The position numbers and the translations under genes were made by a program. 64,000 nucleotides of DNA, from the NCBI GenBank assembly GCA_020466095.1, contig CM035807.1, positions 53,534,752 through 53,598,751 on the forward strand, given 5' to 3'. This document shows positions 1-10,199 of this stretch, piece after piece. Positions within the stretch are counted from its first letter, which is position 1. Each line of letters opens with the position of its first letter. The notes under the pieces are model-generated. The model was given only the letters and a program-made list of their open reading frames with translations, had not been told where the DNA came from and searched no databases. This DNA is from Chlorops oryzae (lineage: Eukaryota > Arthropoda > Insecta > Diptera > Chloropidae).

Positions 1-89
1 CAAATATCTCGTAAACTATATGGTATAGCAACCTGGAGACTCGACAGATGGATAGATCTTGAAAAAGTACGCGGGAAAACGTGCTTATC

Positions 90-1667
90 TCAAATTTTTT
101 GATTTTGTGATATACGAGGAGATAACTCCGGGACGACGATATTACAAGTCATCGCGTATGCAGGCAAATCTAGTTGGAGTTTAATCCGTTCCGTTATGAA
201 TGTTCGTTGTGAGCCTTGATCCAAGAGTGCCCGCACCAGAAATCGTTCTCCTTGATGGACAATATGGGCTAAAGCCGTCGGCAATAGCACTTGATGTTGG
301 CTGGTGGCCACATGCGCATGTGCATGAGAGGTAGCACCACTGTTAGCTGCCACAGTGGTCATCATCTTCGTCTGTTGTGCGGAAGCCTGCACGGATTGGT
401 TCGTCGTCGACGGGCCGGACACCTGGTTAGACTGAAAAGATGAAACCGAATTATTCTGGGCTGAGCTTGAGTTAGGAAAATGGAGAAGGGTATGGTGTAG
501 CTTCTTGCATTTCGCACAGCGGAATGTGCTGGGGCAATGGGCCTTCAGGTGATTGGCAGCAAGGCAGTTGAGACATCTGTTATGTTTCGAGATGAATTGG
601 ATTCGGTCGTCGACCGAGAGTCCCAGGAACGTGTCACATTGTCGCAGTCGATGATTGCCATTACATAATGCGCAAGAAACCTTATAATTTCCCTCGTTAT
701 GGAACACGTTGGCCGACGGAGTCACTGGGCTAGAAGAGAGAACGGGGGCTTTAACTTTGGTGAAGCTGGCGAGGCGTTCAACGACTTCGAAACGGTTGCT
801 GAGAACCGTGTTCATTTGCTCCCATGTTGGCAACTCTCGATGCGTCGAAAGTGACTGCTCCCAATGGGCGATCGTGGTAGCTGGCAGTCGGCTGGAACAG
901 AAATGGACTAACATCGCGCCCCAGAAATCGGTAACACCTTGACTCTTCATCATCGCAATGCAATCGTTGACGGTGTTTTGGATCTTCAGAATTCCTTCAC
1001 TAGTTTCTTCCTCAATTGCTGGCAGATCAAACAGTGTTTTCAGCTGATGGTCGATTAGGATGCGCTTGTTTTCGTAGCGCGCTTTGAGAGCCCTCCACGC
1101 CGGCGTAAAATTGGTCCCAACGAGCGGGTATCCTTGCACAATGGCCCCGGCGGGGCCTGTTGTCTTATTTCGCAGATGGAACAATTTTTGTACGGGTGGA
1201 CATCGATGATTGTTCACGTACACGGCCGTGAACATGTCGCGGAACGCAGGCCATTCGTTGTATCCACCGGAAAAGTTCATGACATCACACGGGGGCACCC
1301 TTATATAGTCCTCAGATTCCGGTTGATCGATTTGGTGCGGCGCATGGGTACTGGATACTGGCAGCGTCTCGATGCTCATTAGCTTTATAATTTCTTGTAG
1401 ATGTGCCTTGGTCTGGAGGTACGTATTCCGACAGTGCGTTAGGGTGGATTGGAGCGTTGCATACGCTTCGGCATTCGCTTCGGCATTCGCTCCTTCAGCT
1501 AATCGAGCCACTTGGAAGGCATTCTTGGCAGTCCGCCAATAAGAGTCGATTTCTTCTATTTTGAAGTACAGTAGAGATTCAGTTTGATTCGCCGCATCAC
1601 CGCTGGATAAATCCTTGCACACCTGCACTAAGTCTTCGGCAGCTTCTATAAAACTGGGGGGCGACAT
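90..1667 (-). CDS. BEL/Pao retrotransposon gag with start of protease
   Basis: An open frame of 525 codons from an ATG at 1667. It begins with a coiled-coil-like gag N-terminus, then a capsid-like region containing a GGYNEWPAFRDMF stretch, then two or three Cys/His zinc knuckles at about residues 329-395 (CALC..H..C, CLNC..H..C, CAKC..H). It runs into an aspartic protease start around residue 478 (ALLDQGSQRTF). Gag packages the element's RNA into cytoplasmic particles and the protease matures the polyprotein. This knuckle layout and fused protease are typical of BEL/Pao elements. The frame stops shortly after the protease start, so the pol part is lost, diverged or outside the window. A related, more decayed copy of the same gag lies at 52232-53535. 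Confidence 0.85.
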   Translation of the reverse strand: MSPPSFIEAAEDLVQVCKDLSSGDAANQTESLLYFKIEEIDSYWRTAKNAFQVARLAEGANAEANAEAYATLQSTLTHCRNTYLQTKAHLQEIIKLMSIETLPVSSTHAPHQIDQPESEDYIRVPPCDVMNFSGGYNEWPAFRDMFTAVYVNNHRCPPVQKLFHLRNKTTGPAGAIVQGYPLVGTNFTPAWRALKARYENKRILIDHQLKTLFDLPAIEEETSEGILKIQNTVNDCIAMMKSQGVTDFWGAMLVHFCSSRLPATTIAHWEQSLSTHRELPTWEQMNTVLSNRFEVVERLASFTKVKAPVLSSSPVTPSANVFHNEGNYKVSCALCNGNHRLRQCDTFLGLSVDDRIQFISKHNRCLNCLAANHLKAHCPSTFRCAKCKKLHHTLLHFPNSSSAQNNSVSSFQSNQVSGPSTTNQSVQASAQQTKMMTTVAANSGATSHAHAHVATSQHQVLLPTALAHIVHQGERFLVRALLDQGSQRTFITERIKLQLDLPAYAMTCNIVVPELSPRISQNQKI

Positions 1668-2781
1668 TATAACGGAATTGATTTAATGAAAGGGGGAGAA
1701 AATGTGGCTGGGAAATCGCCTGACCACACAGAATTGTTTATATTTATTTATTGAACAATATGCAACCGTGGCAGCGAATATTCAATATTCCTGCGTTGCA
1801 ATATAAATTTCCTAAAATCCCGTAAAAGTGTATTTTCGATGTATAGTGGCGACCAATGCCGGTTGTAGCGCCTCCAATAATTTTTATAAGGCTCGATGAA
1901 TATTGAAATATTTACAGTTTTGCTCGGCGTGAAGTAGGCGACCGCTGCTGTGTGTAGCGTATTAGCAGAAAAGGTTGGAGAAATATTTGTCGTCTTCAAC
2001 TGAATTCTTTGAAAAATTATAAATATACATTAAAGCGCACAAACCATAATAAGAACGACCAATGCCGGTCGTAGCGTATCGGAATAAAACAAGACCTCCT
2101 TTATTCGCAACACCTCACCTACAACCCCAATTAAAATAAAACACAAGTAGCAAATGTTTATTAAATATGAAACGCAACACGAATAGCGAATCTTCGTCAA
2201 CGGCAAAATAAACCACTAGAATCGACCAAAGCAAGCTGACTTCGAGCTTAGGTATGTATGTTTGTCTCGTCGCTTGTTTGTCTCTTCGATGCTCAACGCA
2301 ATCAACTCTTTATTGCGTCCAGCGAACACGTAAGTATGTACGTCCGTGTGTGTATGAAATGATTATATACGACTTGTCTTAGTCAAAGCTCCGAATGCAA
2401 CAGCCAACAACAACAACTACCGCTCACTGATCGAGTGACTCGCTGTCTACTAGACTCAGCGACGAAACGTCGCAATGACAACAGACGGTTTGGCGCCGGT
2501 CGCTTGTTGTTGTTGTTGCTCAATTTTCGCAGCCAAATTTGTTCTTTTTGGTTGCTCTTTTTGTTCTTCGAACTAGCATTCAGGTACGCGCGAATGCTAG
2601 CTTAGAGGAGGGAGGGGGAAAAAGGTCGGTCCACCAGCTTCGCGCGTGATTATGTACTTGTGGTTTTGTAGTGCGGGAATGACATCTGAAGGGCACTCGA
2701 ATTCCCCTGCACGTGGCCGGCGTGATCTGATCTTTCCCAACCCTTCCTCTGAAAAATGGTCCACCAGAGTCTGATTCCAGA
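1668..2781 (-). other. BEL/Pao element 5' leader, noncoding
   Basis: About 1.1 kb between the primer site and gag, with no convincing coding frame. A motif GACCAATGCCGG followed by a GTAGCG core occurs at about 1850 and again at about 2058, and once in the equivalent position of the third BEL element (about 53771). It may be a conserved leader signal (inference). CAA/TTG runs lie near 2405-2520. Confidence 0.5.
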
Positions 2782-2799
2782 CTCCTGGCAGGATCGCCA
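2782..2799 (-). promoter_or_regulatory. Putative primer-binding site of BEL element
   Basis: On the minus strand this reads TGGCGATCCTGCCAGGAG, starting a few bases inside the presumed LTR end. Retroelement primer sites begin TGG and pair with the CCA end of a tRNA. The third BEL element has a diverged equivalent at about 54760-54778. The tRNA was not identified. Confidence 0.5.
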
Positions 2800-2801
2800 A
2801 A

Positions 2802-3550
2802 TGAACAATTCACCCTCGTCGAGGGAGGTTAAGAGCAGAAAAGTGGAACGTACCTTGATCTCGCCGGATGGTGTTGAAACGTCGATTTCTTCTCCGGCTT
2901 AGGGGTTGACGGGAGCACGAGGATAGCGAGGTTGCTGGAACGGGCGTTTACGCGTCGCGTATTCACGTTTATAGGTTATTGAGAAAGAAAAAAAAAAGAT
3001 TCCGGCTTCTTGCCGTTAAATGGAAAAAAAATACGACACACTTTGAAACTTATATATATATATATATATATAATACACCACTTCACTGGGGCTTCGTGCC
3101 CAACTTAGTTTCTAACAAAAAAATGGATCCACCATTCGAGTGGGAGTATATTCAATTTTGAAAAATTTATTGTTTTTCGTGAAAATTCGGTTGGTTTTTT
3201 ATATTTTTTTTTTGTTCGAGTTTTTTGTTTCGGGAGCCGGTTTTCACACGCCTGTCACGAACCGTTGCTGCTTTTCTAGTTAGTAGTCCTCGCTGTCGCT
3301 AAAATCGCGGAAGAGCCGAGTTCGTTCTTTCTGTCTGTGAAGTAATGAGTAATTAATTGTCGCCGTGCATTAGTCGGCATTTACGCGGCGCGACAGCAAC
3401 TTTGAACAATTTCTATATATTCTAGAGGTGTTATTGTGTTATGTCCCGTCATTGCTGAGCGGGAGGACCTGCAAACATATCTCGCGGCTAGCGCCCAATA
3501 TCTCTATATTTATACCACGGAGATACGCCAATTATTGAGAATGGAGAAGC
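2802..3550 (-). repeat. 5' LTR of BEL/Pao element (right edge approximate)
   Basis: The left edge is set by the primer site: the terminal TG on the plus strand is at 2802. The right edge is uncertain, between about 3460 and 3550. A weakly conserved CGTACCT/CCGG stretch near 2850 is shared with the LTR region of the third BEL element (about 54816), which supports the same repeat type. A TATA dinucleotide tract at 3050-3072 is low-complexity. The partner LTR would lie left of the window. Confidence 0.45.
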
Positions 3551-3859
3551 AAAAGGTTTCGCATGTTAATACAGTCTAAAGTTCTAATTAAACATTAAGC
3601 TTTATTTATATAAAAAAAAAATTAAGTAATCATAAATTAATTACAATTGGAAAATAAAGAATCTAACGAAGCTTGTGAGGTATGCTGCCAAAACACTTTC
3701 CCACGATTCGACGACGCTGCCTGCAAAATATGTTGCTCGTGCAATGAGTGCAGTTTCTAAAGAATTTGGTCATATGAAACCATTTTTGTCGTAAGAGATG
3801 TGGAAAAAATAGTTTGTGCGTTTGTGTGTATACATGCTACATTAAGAACGCAATGAACA

Positions 3860-4290
3860 TTTTGAATTGGAATAAAACCCCACCGCCGATGTTCAAAGTA
3901 GAACTTAATCCGGACAACTGAAAACTAAAAAAAATAACACTCATCTAATCGACGGACTACAATATCTTATTCACCGTAGAAGAAAAGAACCTCAAAAGCG
4001 TACTGGCCCTGTCCAATGTATCAATTGCGAAGAATATCGCCTTACTAAGTCCTACTGCACCCTACGTATGCTCTGCGTCGTTTGCGGTGAATTTTACAGC
4101 TCTATAAACTGTAATAAAAATAAAACTGATAAAAGATGCAGCAGCTGTGGTGGAGATCACACAGCAAATGATAGGGGATGTCTTGTATATAAAGAACTAA
4201 AAAATCATGTGTTAGAAAAAAAGGCAAACCAGTCGCAAAAGGTCGAATCAAACTGCAATCCAAAACCCAATTTTCTCACAACCATATAAT
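3860..4290 (+). pseudogene. Jockey-like non-LTR element 1, gag remnant
   Basis: Broken ORF1. The clearest part (4020-4289) carries Cys/His zinc knuckles of the type CVVCGEFY...C and CSSCGGDH...C, as found in nucleic-acid-binding ORF1 proteins of Jockey/X-type elements. Upstream, PMFKVEL at about 3890 matches the same motif in the second Jockey-like copy (PMFKVQL, about 22600). No intact start remains. ORF1 protein binds the element RNA for target-primed reverse transcription. Confidence 0.65.
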
Positions 4291-4505
4291 TCCAGCGTTC
4301 CGGTTACTAATATTATGTCCTAGGCAAATGTTGTTCGTTTAGCTATAAATGCCCACTCTGCCCCTCAGCAGCAGAACATTAGCTTGGAATCCATGTTATT
4401 TAGTCTGACACAGTGTGTGACACAATTCATGTCGCAAATGCAAAACACACTCCAGGAGTTACTAAGAGCACAAAACCAGTTGCTCCAAGTCTTATCTGCA
4501 CAAAA

Positions 4506-5560
4506 ATGAGTGTGCTTACAATATGACTATAGAACGCAAATGGTATAAATCAGCGTTAGCTAGAATTATCACATTGCCTCTCAAACTCATCAATTGGGTA
4601 CGCTTATTTCGGAGAACAATCTTACAGACAAAAATAAGTTTCGTTATCAGGCTATAATTTGTGCAAAACAATGAACCCTGATAGGAAAGCACATGGAGGA
4701 ACGGATACATTGATTCGTAATAACATTTAACTTTTTTTGTTGAACTTTCGCAAAAAATTACTTTCAAGCGACTTCAATTTCTATTGAAAGTTGTGGTGAA
4801 AATTTAATTTTGTCTGCAATATTATGCCCTCCACGATTCTCAGCTAGCGAAAATCACTTTAATGAATTTGTCAACACTCTTGGAAATATATTTTTGGCAG
4901 CAGGCGATTTTACTACTAAACACACCCATTGGGGCTCTCGTCTGATGTTTCCAAGGGGTACACAATTATGCAACACCCTGATAAATAGCTCCAGTACTCT
5001 GGGATATATGGACATCCCACGCATTGGCCAACAGATCTAATAAAAATACCACACGTCATAGACTTTGTCATTACAAAAGGCTTTGATAATTCGCGTTTTT
5101 CAACGTATATATGTTTCGAATTGTCTTCAAATCATTGTCTTCTGCTTTGCCAAATTTCAGAAAACATAAGGATAACACGCCCTCCTTTTAGACTGACCAC
5201 TTCATAAACGAATTGGGTAAATTCTAAAAAGTGCGTTGCATCACACATACACTCTGAATATTCAATATGTAATGAAAATCAAATCGATGAAGCGGCTGCA
5301 ACCCTGAATTCAATATTAACTTCAGCGGCGGAGCATTCTACCCCAAGGACCTTTGATCCTGCCGTTAGAAATTTTTATCATAGAAATAGTCATATTGAAA
5401 GATTATTGCGAGAAAAACGAAGATTGAGAATAGAATGGCAACAACATAGGTCCCCTATTAGTAAATCAAGACTCAATACAGCTTCAAAGCAACATAAAAT
5501 CGCTTTTAAAAATGACCAAGACAGAAAAAGTTATAATTTTATTTGAAATCTCGCTCCTCG
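4506..5560 (+). pseudogene. Jockey-like non-LTR element 1, endonuclease remnant
   Basis: ORF2 begins at an ATG (4506) with MSVL, as in the second copy at 23227, but stops appear within a few codons. The AP-endonuclease core is recognisable at 4890-4960 (FLAAGDFTTKHTHWGS, where the family has GDFNAKHT.WGS). The equivalent catalytic Asn is replaced by Thr here. The linker toward the RT continues with many stops. Confidence 0.6.
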
Positions 5561-5599
5561 CTGGCGAGCCTTAAAAATAAAAAATTCAATAATAAATAA

Positions 5600-6319
5600 T
5601 GAATCTCCCTTACTGGATTCAAAAGGAAAGTGGGCAAGAAGTGATTAGGAAAAAGCATCAACACTTGTGTTCAGTTTTTCTACCATACCCACCGGCAATC
5701 GGCCTCAGATTTCCGCTTTGCGAGGTAAAAAACCAAACTATCTCTATAACATTTAATGCCAATGAAACAAAATGTATAATGAAGTAAAATTTTTCCGGGA
5801 AACAATCTCCAGGCTACAACTATATAGCTTCACTAATGATCAAGGAATTGCCATTCATTGTTCTTACGTATGAAGCACGGATTTTTAATGCTATTATGAG
5901 CTTCTCTCACTTCCTTGAGATATGGAATGAATCGGTGACCATTATGATACTGAAGCCCGGGAAAGACCTGACGAGCGCTAGCTCATATCGCCCAATGCGT
6001 CTTCTCTCCTGCTTTACTAAGCTCTTTAAAAAGGCTCTTCTTATAAAGATAACGCCAAAAATTTGCAAGTTTAACTAAATCCCTGCTCAGCAACTTGGCT
6101 TTAGAAAAAAACATTGAACTATATAACAGGTAAATCGAACCACTCAAAAAATTCTCTTCGCAAATTCTTTCGCAAAAAAAAATTTTTTTCTGTCATATTC
6201 CTAGATATCGCTCAAGCATTCGATTAAGTGTGGCATAGGGGTCTTAGTGCTCAAGATCTTTACGAAATTCTTATATTATACCTCGAAAATAAATTCTTTA
6301 GAGTAAGAGATAACGAATA
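5600..6319 (+). pseudogene. Jockey-like element 1, RT N-terminal half
   Basis: Reverse transcriptase domains 0-2 are visible at 5900-6060: a KPGKDLTSASSYRPMRLLSC stretch followed by a KLFKK segment, the standard entry into non-LTR RT. The next motif (ATAF/QAFD-like, about 6205-6230) is present but interrupted by stops. The sequence is then split by the mariner at 6322 and resumes at 7612. Confidence 0.65.
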
Positions 6320-6321
6320 TA

Positions 6322-7609
6322 TTAGGTGTAGTAAAAAGAAATCCATTATTTTTGCATTAAATTAAGGGCTTTATTTAAGAAAGTTAGAATGACCCGATTT
6401 AGGTCAAATATGCGCCGTTTTGTTCGATAACTTGTTGCCATTTTAAAGGTAATTTCATTATGCCTCTCTCATAGAAGCCCTCGTTCCTATTAGCAAAAAA
6501 TTGAGACAGTCGAATTTCAGAAGCCTCTCTTGAAGCGAATGTTTCACCAGCAAAATTGTTCGCCATGGACAGGAACAGATGGTAATCACTTGGTGCCAGG
6601 TCCGGAGTATAAGGTGGATGCAGAAGAATCTCCCAACTAAACTCGCGGAGCTTCTGGCGAGTCACTATCGATGTGTGTGGCCTGGCGTTGTCCTGATGGA
6701 ACACAATTCCTCTCCTATTGGCCAAAGCTGGCCGCTTATGGGCGATTGCTTCCTTCAGACGGTCCAATTGTTGACAGTAGAGTTCCGAGTTAAGAGTTTT
6801 GCCGTATGGGAGCAGCTCATAGTAGATAATTCCCTGCCAATCCCACCAAACACACAGCAAAACCTTCCTGGCCGTCAATCCTAGCTTGGCCACCGTTTCC
6901 GCCGGTTCACCGTGTTTCGACCATGACCGTTTTCGCTTGACGTTTTCGTAAGTGACCCACTTTTCATCACCAGTCACCAACCGCTTCAGAAATGGGTCGA
7001 TTTTGTTGCGGTTCAGCAGCGATTCGCAGATGGAAATTCGGTCTATGAGGTTTTTTTGCGTTAACTCGTGTCGCACCCATACTTCGAGCTTCTTTGTGTA
7101 TCCAGCCTTATTCAAATGGTTCCAAACGGTTTTTTGTGCAATCTTTAGCTCTTTTGCAATCGAAACAGTGCTAACATGACGGTCGGACTCGATAATTTCC
7201 ATGGTTTTATCGACATTTTCGACAATTGGCCTTCCAGTGCGTGGTGCATCCTTGACATCGAAGTTACCGGAACGGAATCGACGAAACCAAAATTGCGCAT
7301 GATTGGCTGTTACAGTATCAGGTCCATAAACGCTATTCACATTTTCAGCCGCCTGGCTTGCGTTTTCTCCCTTATCAAAGAAAAACTGTAAAATGTAGCG
7401 AATTTTCTCTTTGCTGATGTCCATCTTTGACAAGCTCTCAAACAAAACTGAATCAATCAATCAAAAAAGTGTCAAAAAAGCTTTTTTAGTAGGAACTGTC
7501 ATCTTTCTAATGCCCCCTAGCGGAACACGATCGGACTTATAGAACGCGAGATGCAGATAAATAACGCCATCTATTGGAAAAATAATGGATTTCTTTTTAC
7601 TACACCTAA
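6322..7609 (-). mobile_element. mariner transposon, full length, TA target duplication
   Basis: A 1,288-bp element bounded by inverted repeats of about 30 bp beginning TTAGGTGTAGTAAAAAG. The right end (7580-7609) is the reverse complement of the left end (6322-6351), essentially without mismatch. TA dinucleotides at 6320-6321 and 7610-7611 are the expected target duplication. It carries one open transposase gene on the minus strand. It is inserted in the RT region of a decayed Jockey-like element, so it is younger than that element. Confidence 0.95.
6399..7424 (-). CDS. mariner transposase, 341 codons, open
   Basis: Cut-and-paste transposase acting on the flanking inverted repeats. The ATG at 7424 (MDISKEKIRY) was chosen because the upstream extension starts at a TTG and does not resemble the family N-terminus. 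Visible parts are an N-terminal helix-turn-helix pair (residues 1-105), the linker motif WVRHEL at 116-121 (the family consensus is WVPHEL, so Pro is replaced by Arg), and a DD34D catalytic core: D153 (TGDEKW), D245 (HQDNARPH) and D280 (LAPSDYHLF). The length matches known mariners (about 345). No stop or frameshift is present. The linker substitution could affect activity (inference). Confidence 0.95.
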   Translation of the reverse strand: MDISKEKIRYILQFFFDKGENASQAAENVNSVYGPDTVTANHAQFWFRRFRSGNFDVKDAPRTGRPIVENVDKTMEIIESDRHVSTVSIAKELKIAQKTVWNHLNKAGYTKKLEVWVRHELTQKNLIDRISICESLLNRNKIDPFLKRLVTGDEKWVTYENVKRKRSWSKHGEPAETVAKLGLTARKVLLCVWWDWQGIIYYELLPYGKTLNSELYCQQLDRLKEAIAHKRPALANRRGIVFHQDNARPHTSIVTRQKLREFSWEILLHPPYTPDLAPSDYHLFLSMANNFAGETFASREASEIRLSQFFANRNEGFYERGIMKLPLKWQQVIEQNGAYLT

Positions 7610-7611
7610 TA

Positions 7612-8160
7612 TTACGGATAAATTTTACATTAAAGCAGGAGTCGCGCAAAGCAGTGTAGTAGGCCCTTCTCTTTACGTTCTTTTAACAGCTGAAATCCCC
7701 ACTTATGACAATATTGTAGTGTCGACTTTTGCCGATGACACTGCAATACTGATATGCCACCGCGATAATTTGCAAGCATCAAGAATCCTACAAGAGCATA
7801 TGCAATTAATTCAAAATTGGCTATCTACCTGGAGAATAAATGAAATCGACCGTAAATGTAAACACATTACATTAACGCTTAGAAAAGGTATAAGCCCTAC
7901 TATTCTCTATAAAGAAGTCTCCATTCCTCAAGCAGAATTCCACTTAGATAAACGATTGACGTAACAAAAGCACACCAAAGCAAAGAAGACCAGCTTAACA
8001 GTACTAAGTCCTCAGCACCCCACTTTCTCAAATTGGGGCCTGTTGGAATCAAAACTATTTATGTTTATCTCTGTACAAATAGTAAAATTATATTTAAAAA
8101 ATCAGATTCGAATATTTACTGCTAGTTCCCACTCAAAGGAAGATCCAGTAAAAAGAAGCA
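7612..8160 (+). pseudogene. Jockey-like element 1, RT C-terminal half
   Basis: Continuation of the RT after the mariner. AGVAQSSVVGPSLYVL corresponds to the GxPQGSxLSP motif, and FADDTAIL at about 7730 is the catalytic YxDD-type box with both Asp residues kept. The thumb and C-terminal region continues to about 8160 with stops. Removing the mariner and one TA does not restore frame, so this element was already defective or has decayed since. Confidence 0.7.
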
Positions 8161-8380
8161 AAGTTTAAGTGAAAAAATTAATTTAAAAACGTAGTTCAGA
8201 GAAGAGAGCAGGGACTTTCATCTCACCTATACGATTTATATTTCAATTAATATGATATTAAAGTCATTTATATGCATCATCGTGACCTTTCCCAAACAAT
8301 TAATCTTTAGATTTGTTCTGACTACATATCAGTTAGAGTTATTCAGTATTATGCATGAGATTTCAAAAAAGTTAACTTAC

Positions 8381-8592
8381 TAGCAAATCTTGGATCGTTC
8401 GCAGTAGATCCATACCATGTTGTTGAACTGCGCATGTCTGGATAGTGTCCTGCTAATGCCAGGTTTTCTGTTGGGCCACAGTAACTTTGAACGCCAGGGC
8501 TGTGATAAATCGACCCCATTGTGTAGTGATTTGCCATGTTTGTGGCTCCCAAAGCGCAAGGAGAATTTAAACTACTGCCGCTAGAGTTTGAT
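8381..8592 (-). CDS. Putative host-gene exon (downstream of 15840-15967)
   Basis: A 212-bp open segment on the minus strand with splice signals at both ends: acceptor TTTTAG ending at 8593 and donor GTAAGT at 8380-8375. It begins with one base of a split codon, encodes 70 residues and ends with one base. The peptide is rich in Ser, Asn, Gly, Tyr and His, with segments such as MANHYTMGSIYHSPGVQSYC and STTWYGSTANDPRFA. It has no retroelement or transposase motif. Its starting phase fits the exon at 15840-15967 exactly (AG + A). The style suggests a low-complexity region of a developmental regulator, but I do not recognise the gene. Confidence 0.6.
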
Positions 8593-9186
8593 CTAAAACG
8601 GAAATTATATGAAATGAAGTGCAGTAATCGAATTTTGTTTCTATCGGATATTTTATAAGTTCAATGTTATGATTAAGTTCCAATTAGTTTTAAAAGGCTC
8701 CGATTGAAGGTGCCTCTCATTGCCGCATCAAGTACCTATCAACGGCAAAGCAAATAAAAAAATCCCGCAATTCAAAATTGTGCTTTCGCGCTCTCAAGGC
8801 GCGTTTTCTTGGCCAGTCGATTAGCATCCGTCAACGCAACTACATTTCTTTGAACTTCGATCTTACCCGTCATACCACAACAAGCTCTGCTTGCACTTGA
8901 AATGCCTTTGATACAAATTCAAAAGAACAGTTCAGAACACAGACTGAAACTCAAATGCGCCACGTCTTAGTGTGTAAAGTTAACGAATATAACTCCTTCA
9001 ATTCTTCCAAACTTAACCTTATATGTGCGTTCCAAACCAAAATCCCTTACAACACTTTTAACTTTTTTCCAAGCTGCAATTCAATGGCTTCCCGTTTATA
9101 TCGACTGCACCGTCAAGCTCTTGATTGCCAAATTTTAGAGTACCAAGGAAAATTCAATTAAAATTTTTTATTTAATGGAAATGTTT
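8593..9186. other. Intron-like sequence, no gene seen
   Basis: AT-rich noncoding sequence between the putative exon and the BEL element. Nothing recognisable beyond short frames with no family motif. Confidence 0.5.
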
Positions 9187-9192
9187 AAATGT

Positions 9193-9582
9193 GTTGTGAA
9201 TAATAGTTTTTATTCACATAAATAAAGTTAAATTCAATTTGATTTAAACAATTGTAAGAAAATAATAATACACGCACGAATTCGGCTGACTTATTTGCTT
9301 CACGCTCAAAATGAAACTGAAACTCGGTTTGATTTGACTGCTCGCTGTTAATGAGTGGAAGGCAAAACTAAAAAAGCGATCGTGACCGAACTATGAACGC
9401 GTTACGTATACAATAATAGGAATATCTCTTAACGTTATTCGTAAAGGAACACAATATTTACAATTCATTTGATATAACATACTTTTTACCTTCTTGGTAT
9501 TTTAGCTTAAGATAAATTTATACAAGTCAATTAAATTCAATCAAACTGTGATTAGCAAGTGTTATTGTTCAAAGATCGAACA
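9193..9582 (-). repeat. 3' LTR of BEL/Pao element 2
   Basis: 390 bp, matching 14965-15354 with scattered substitutions. On the minus strand it follows the pol remnant directly, with the integrase C-terminal reading frame running into it. Confidence 0.93.
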
Positions 9583-10190
9583 TGCCGCGCGCGTTGAAGA
9601 CCTGTCCATAGGTTTCAAGATTGTATAAGGGGAGGAGAGATAATTTGTGGATGGCGCGACGATAGGTTCCAGACTGGGTTTTTACATCAGCGACGCGAAT
9701 GTTGCCGTCGGTGCCAGCGATTGTTGTGACTATTCGCCCCAATCGCCACTTCTGCGGTGGGAGATTGTCCTCGGCAATAATTACGATATCGGCAACCTTG
9801 ATGTTGCGGTACGTGGTTGTCCATTTGCACTTGGCTTGAAGCTGCGAAACGTAGTCTTTGCGGAACGACGACCAGAGATTGGATATTAGCTGCCATCGCT
9901 TGGCGTAACACATCGTTTCCTCTGGTGGATCTGAATCGACGAGTGTTGTTCGTTTGGATCCCGTCAACAAGTGTTGCGGGGTAAGTGAATAACCATCGTT
10001 TGGATCTGCCGATTGCGAAATTGGGCGCGAGTTTAAAATCGCCTCGATTTTCGTAAGCAGCGTCGCTAGCTCTTCGAAAGTTAAATTGGCGTTGCTCATG
10101 GTTTTGTACAGAAGGCCCTTGAGAGATTTTACCGCGGCCTCCCATAATCCGCCGAAATGAGGTCCCTGGGTGGAATGAACTTGCACTGCA
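9569..10190 (-). pseudogene. BEL/Pao element 2 integrase C-terminal part
   Basis: About 205 codons beginning just before HFGGLWEAAVKSLK, the hallmark stretch after the third integrase catalytic residue in BEL/Pao. It continues through the LNSRPI motif and the C-terminal domain (WRLGRI...). The catalytic core and the HHCC zinc finger that should precede it are absent: the RNase H/connection frame (9687-10532) runs into this part after only a few residues. Integrase inserts the cDNA into the genome, so this copy could not do so itself. Confidence 0.85.
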
Positions 10191-10199
10191 TGCCTTTTT

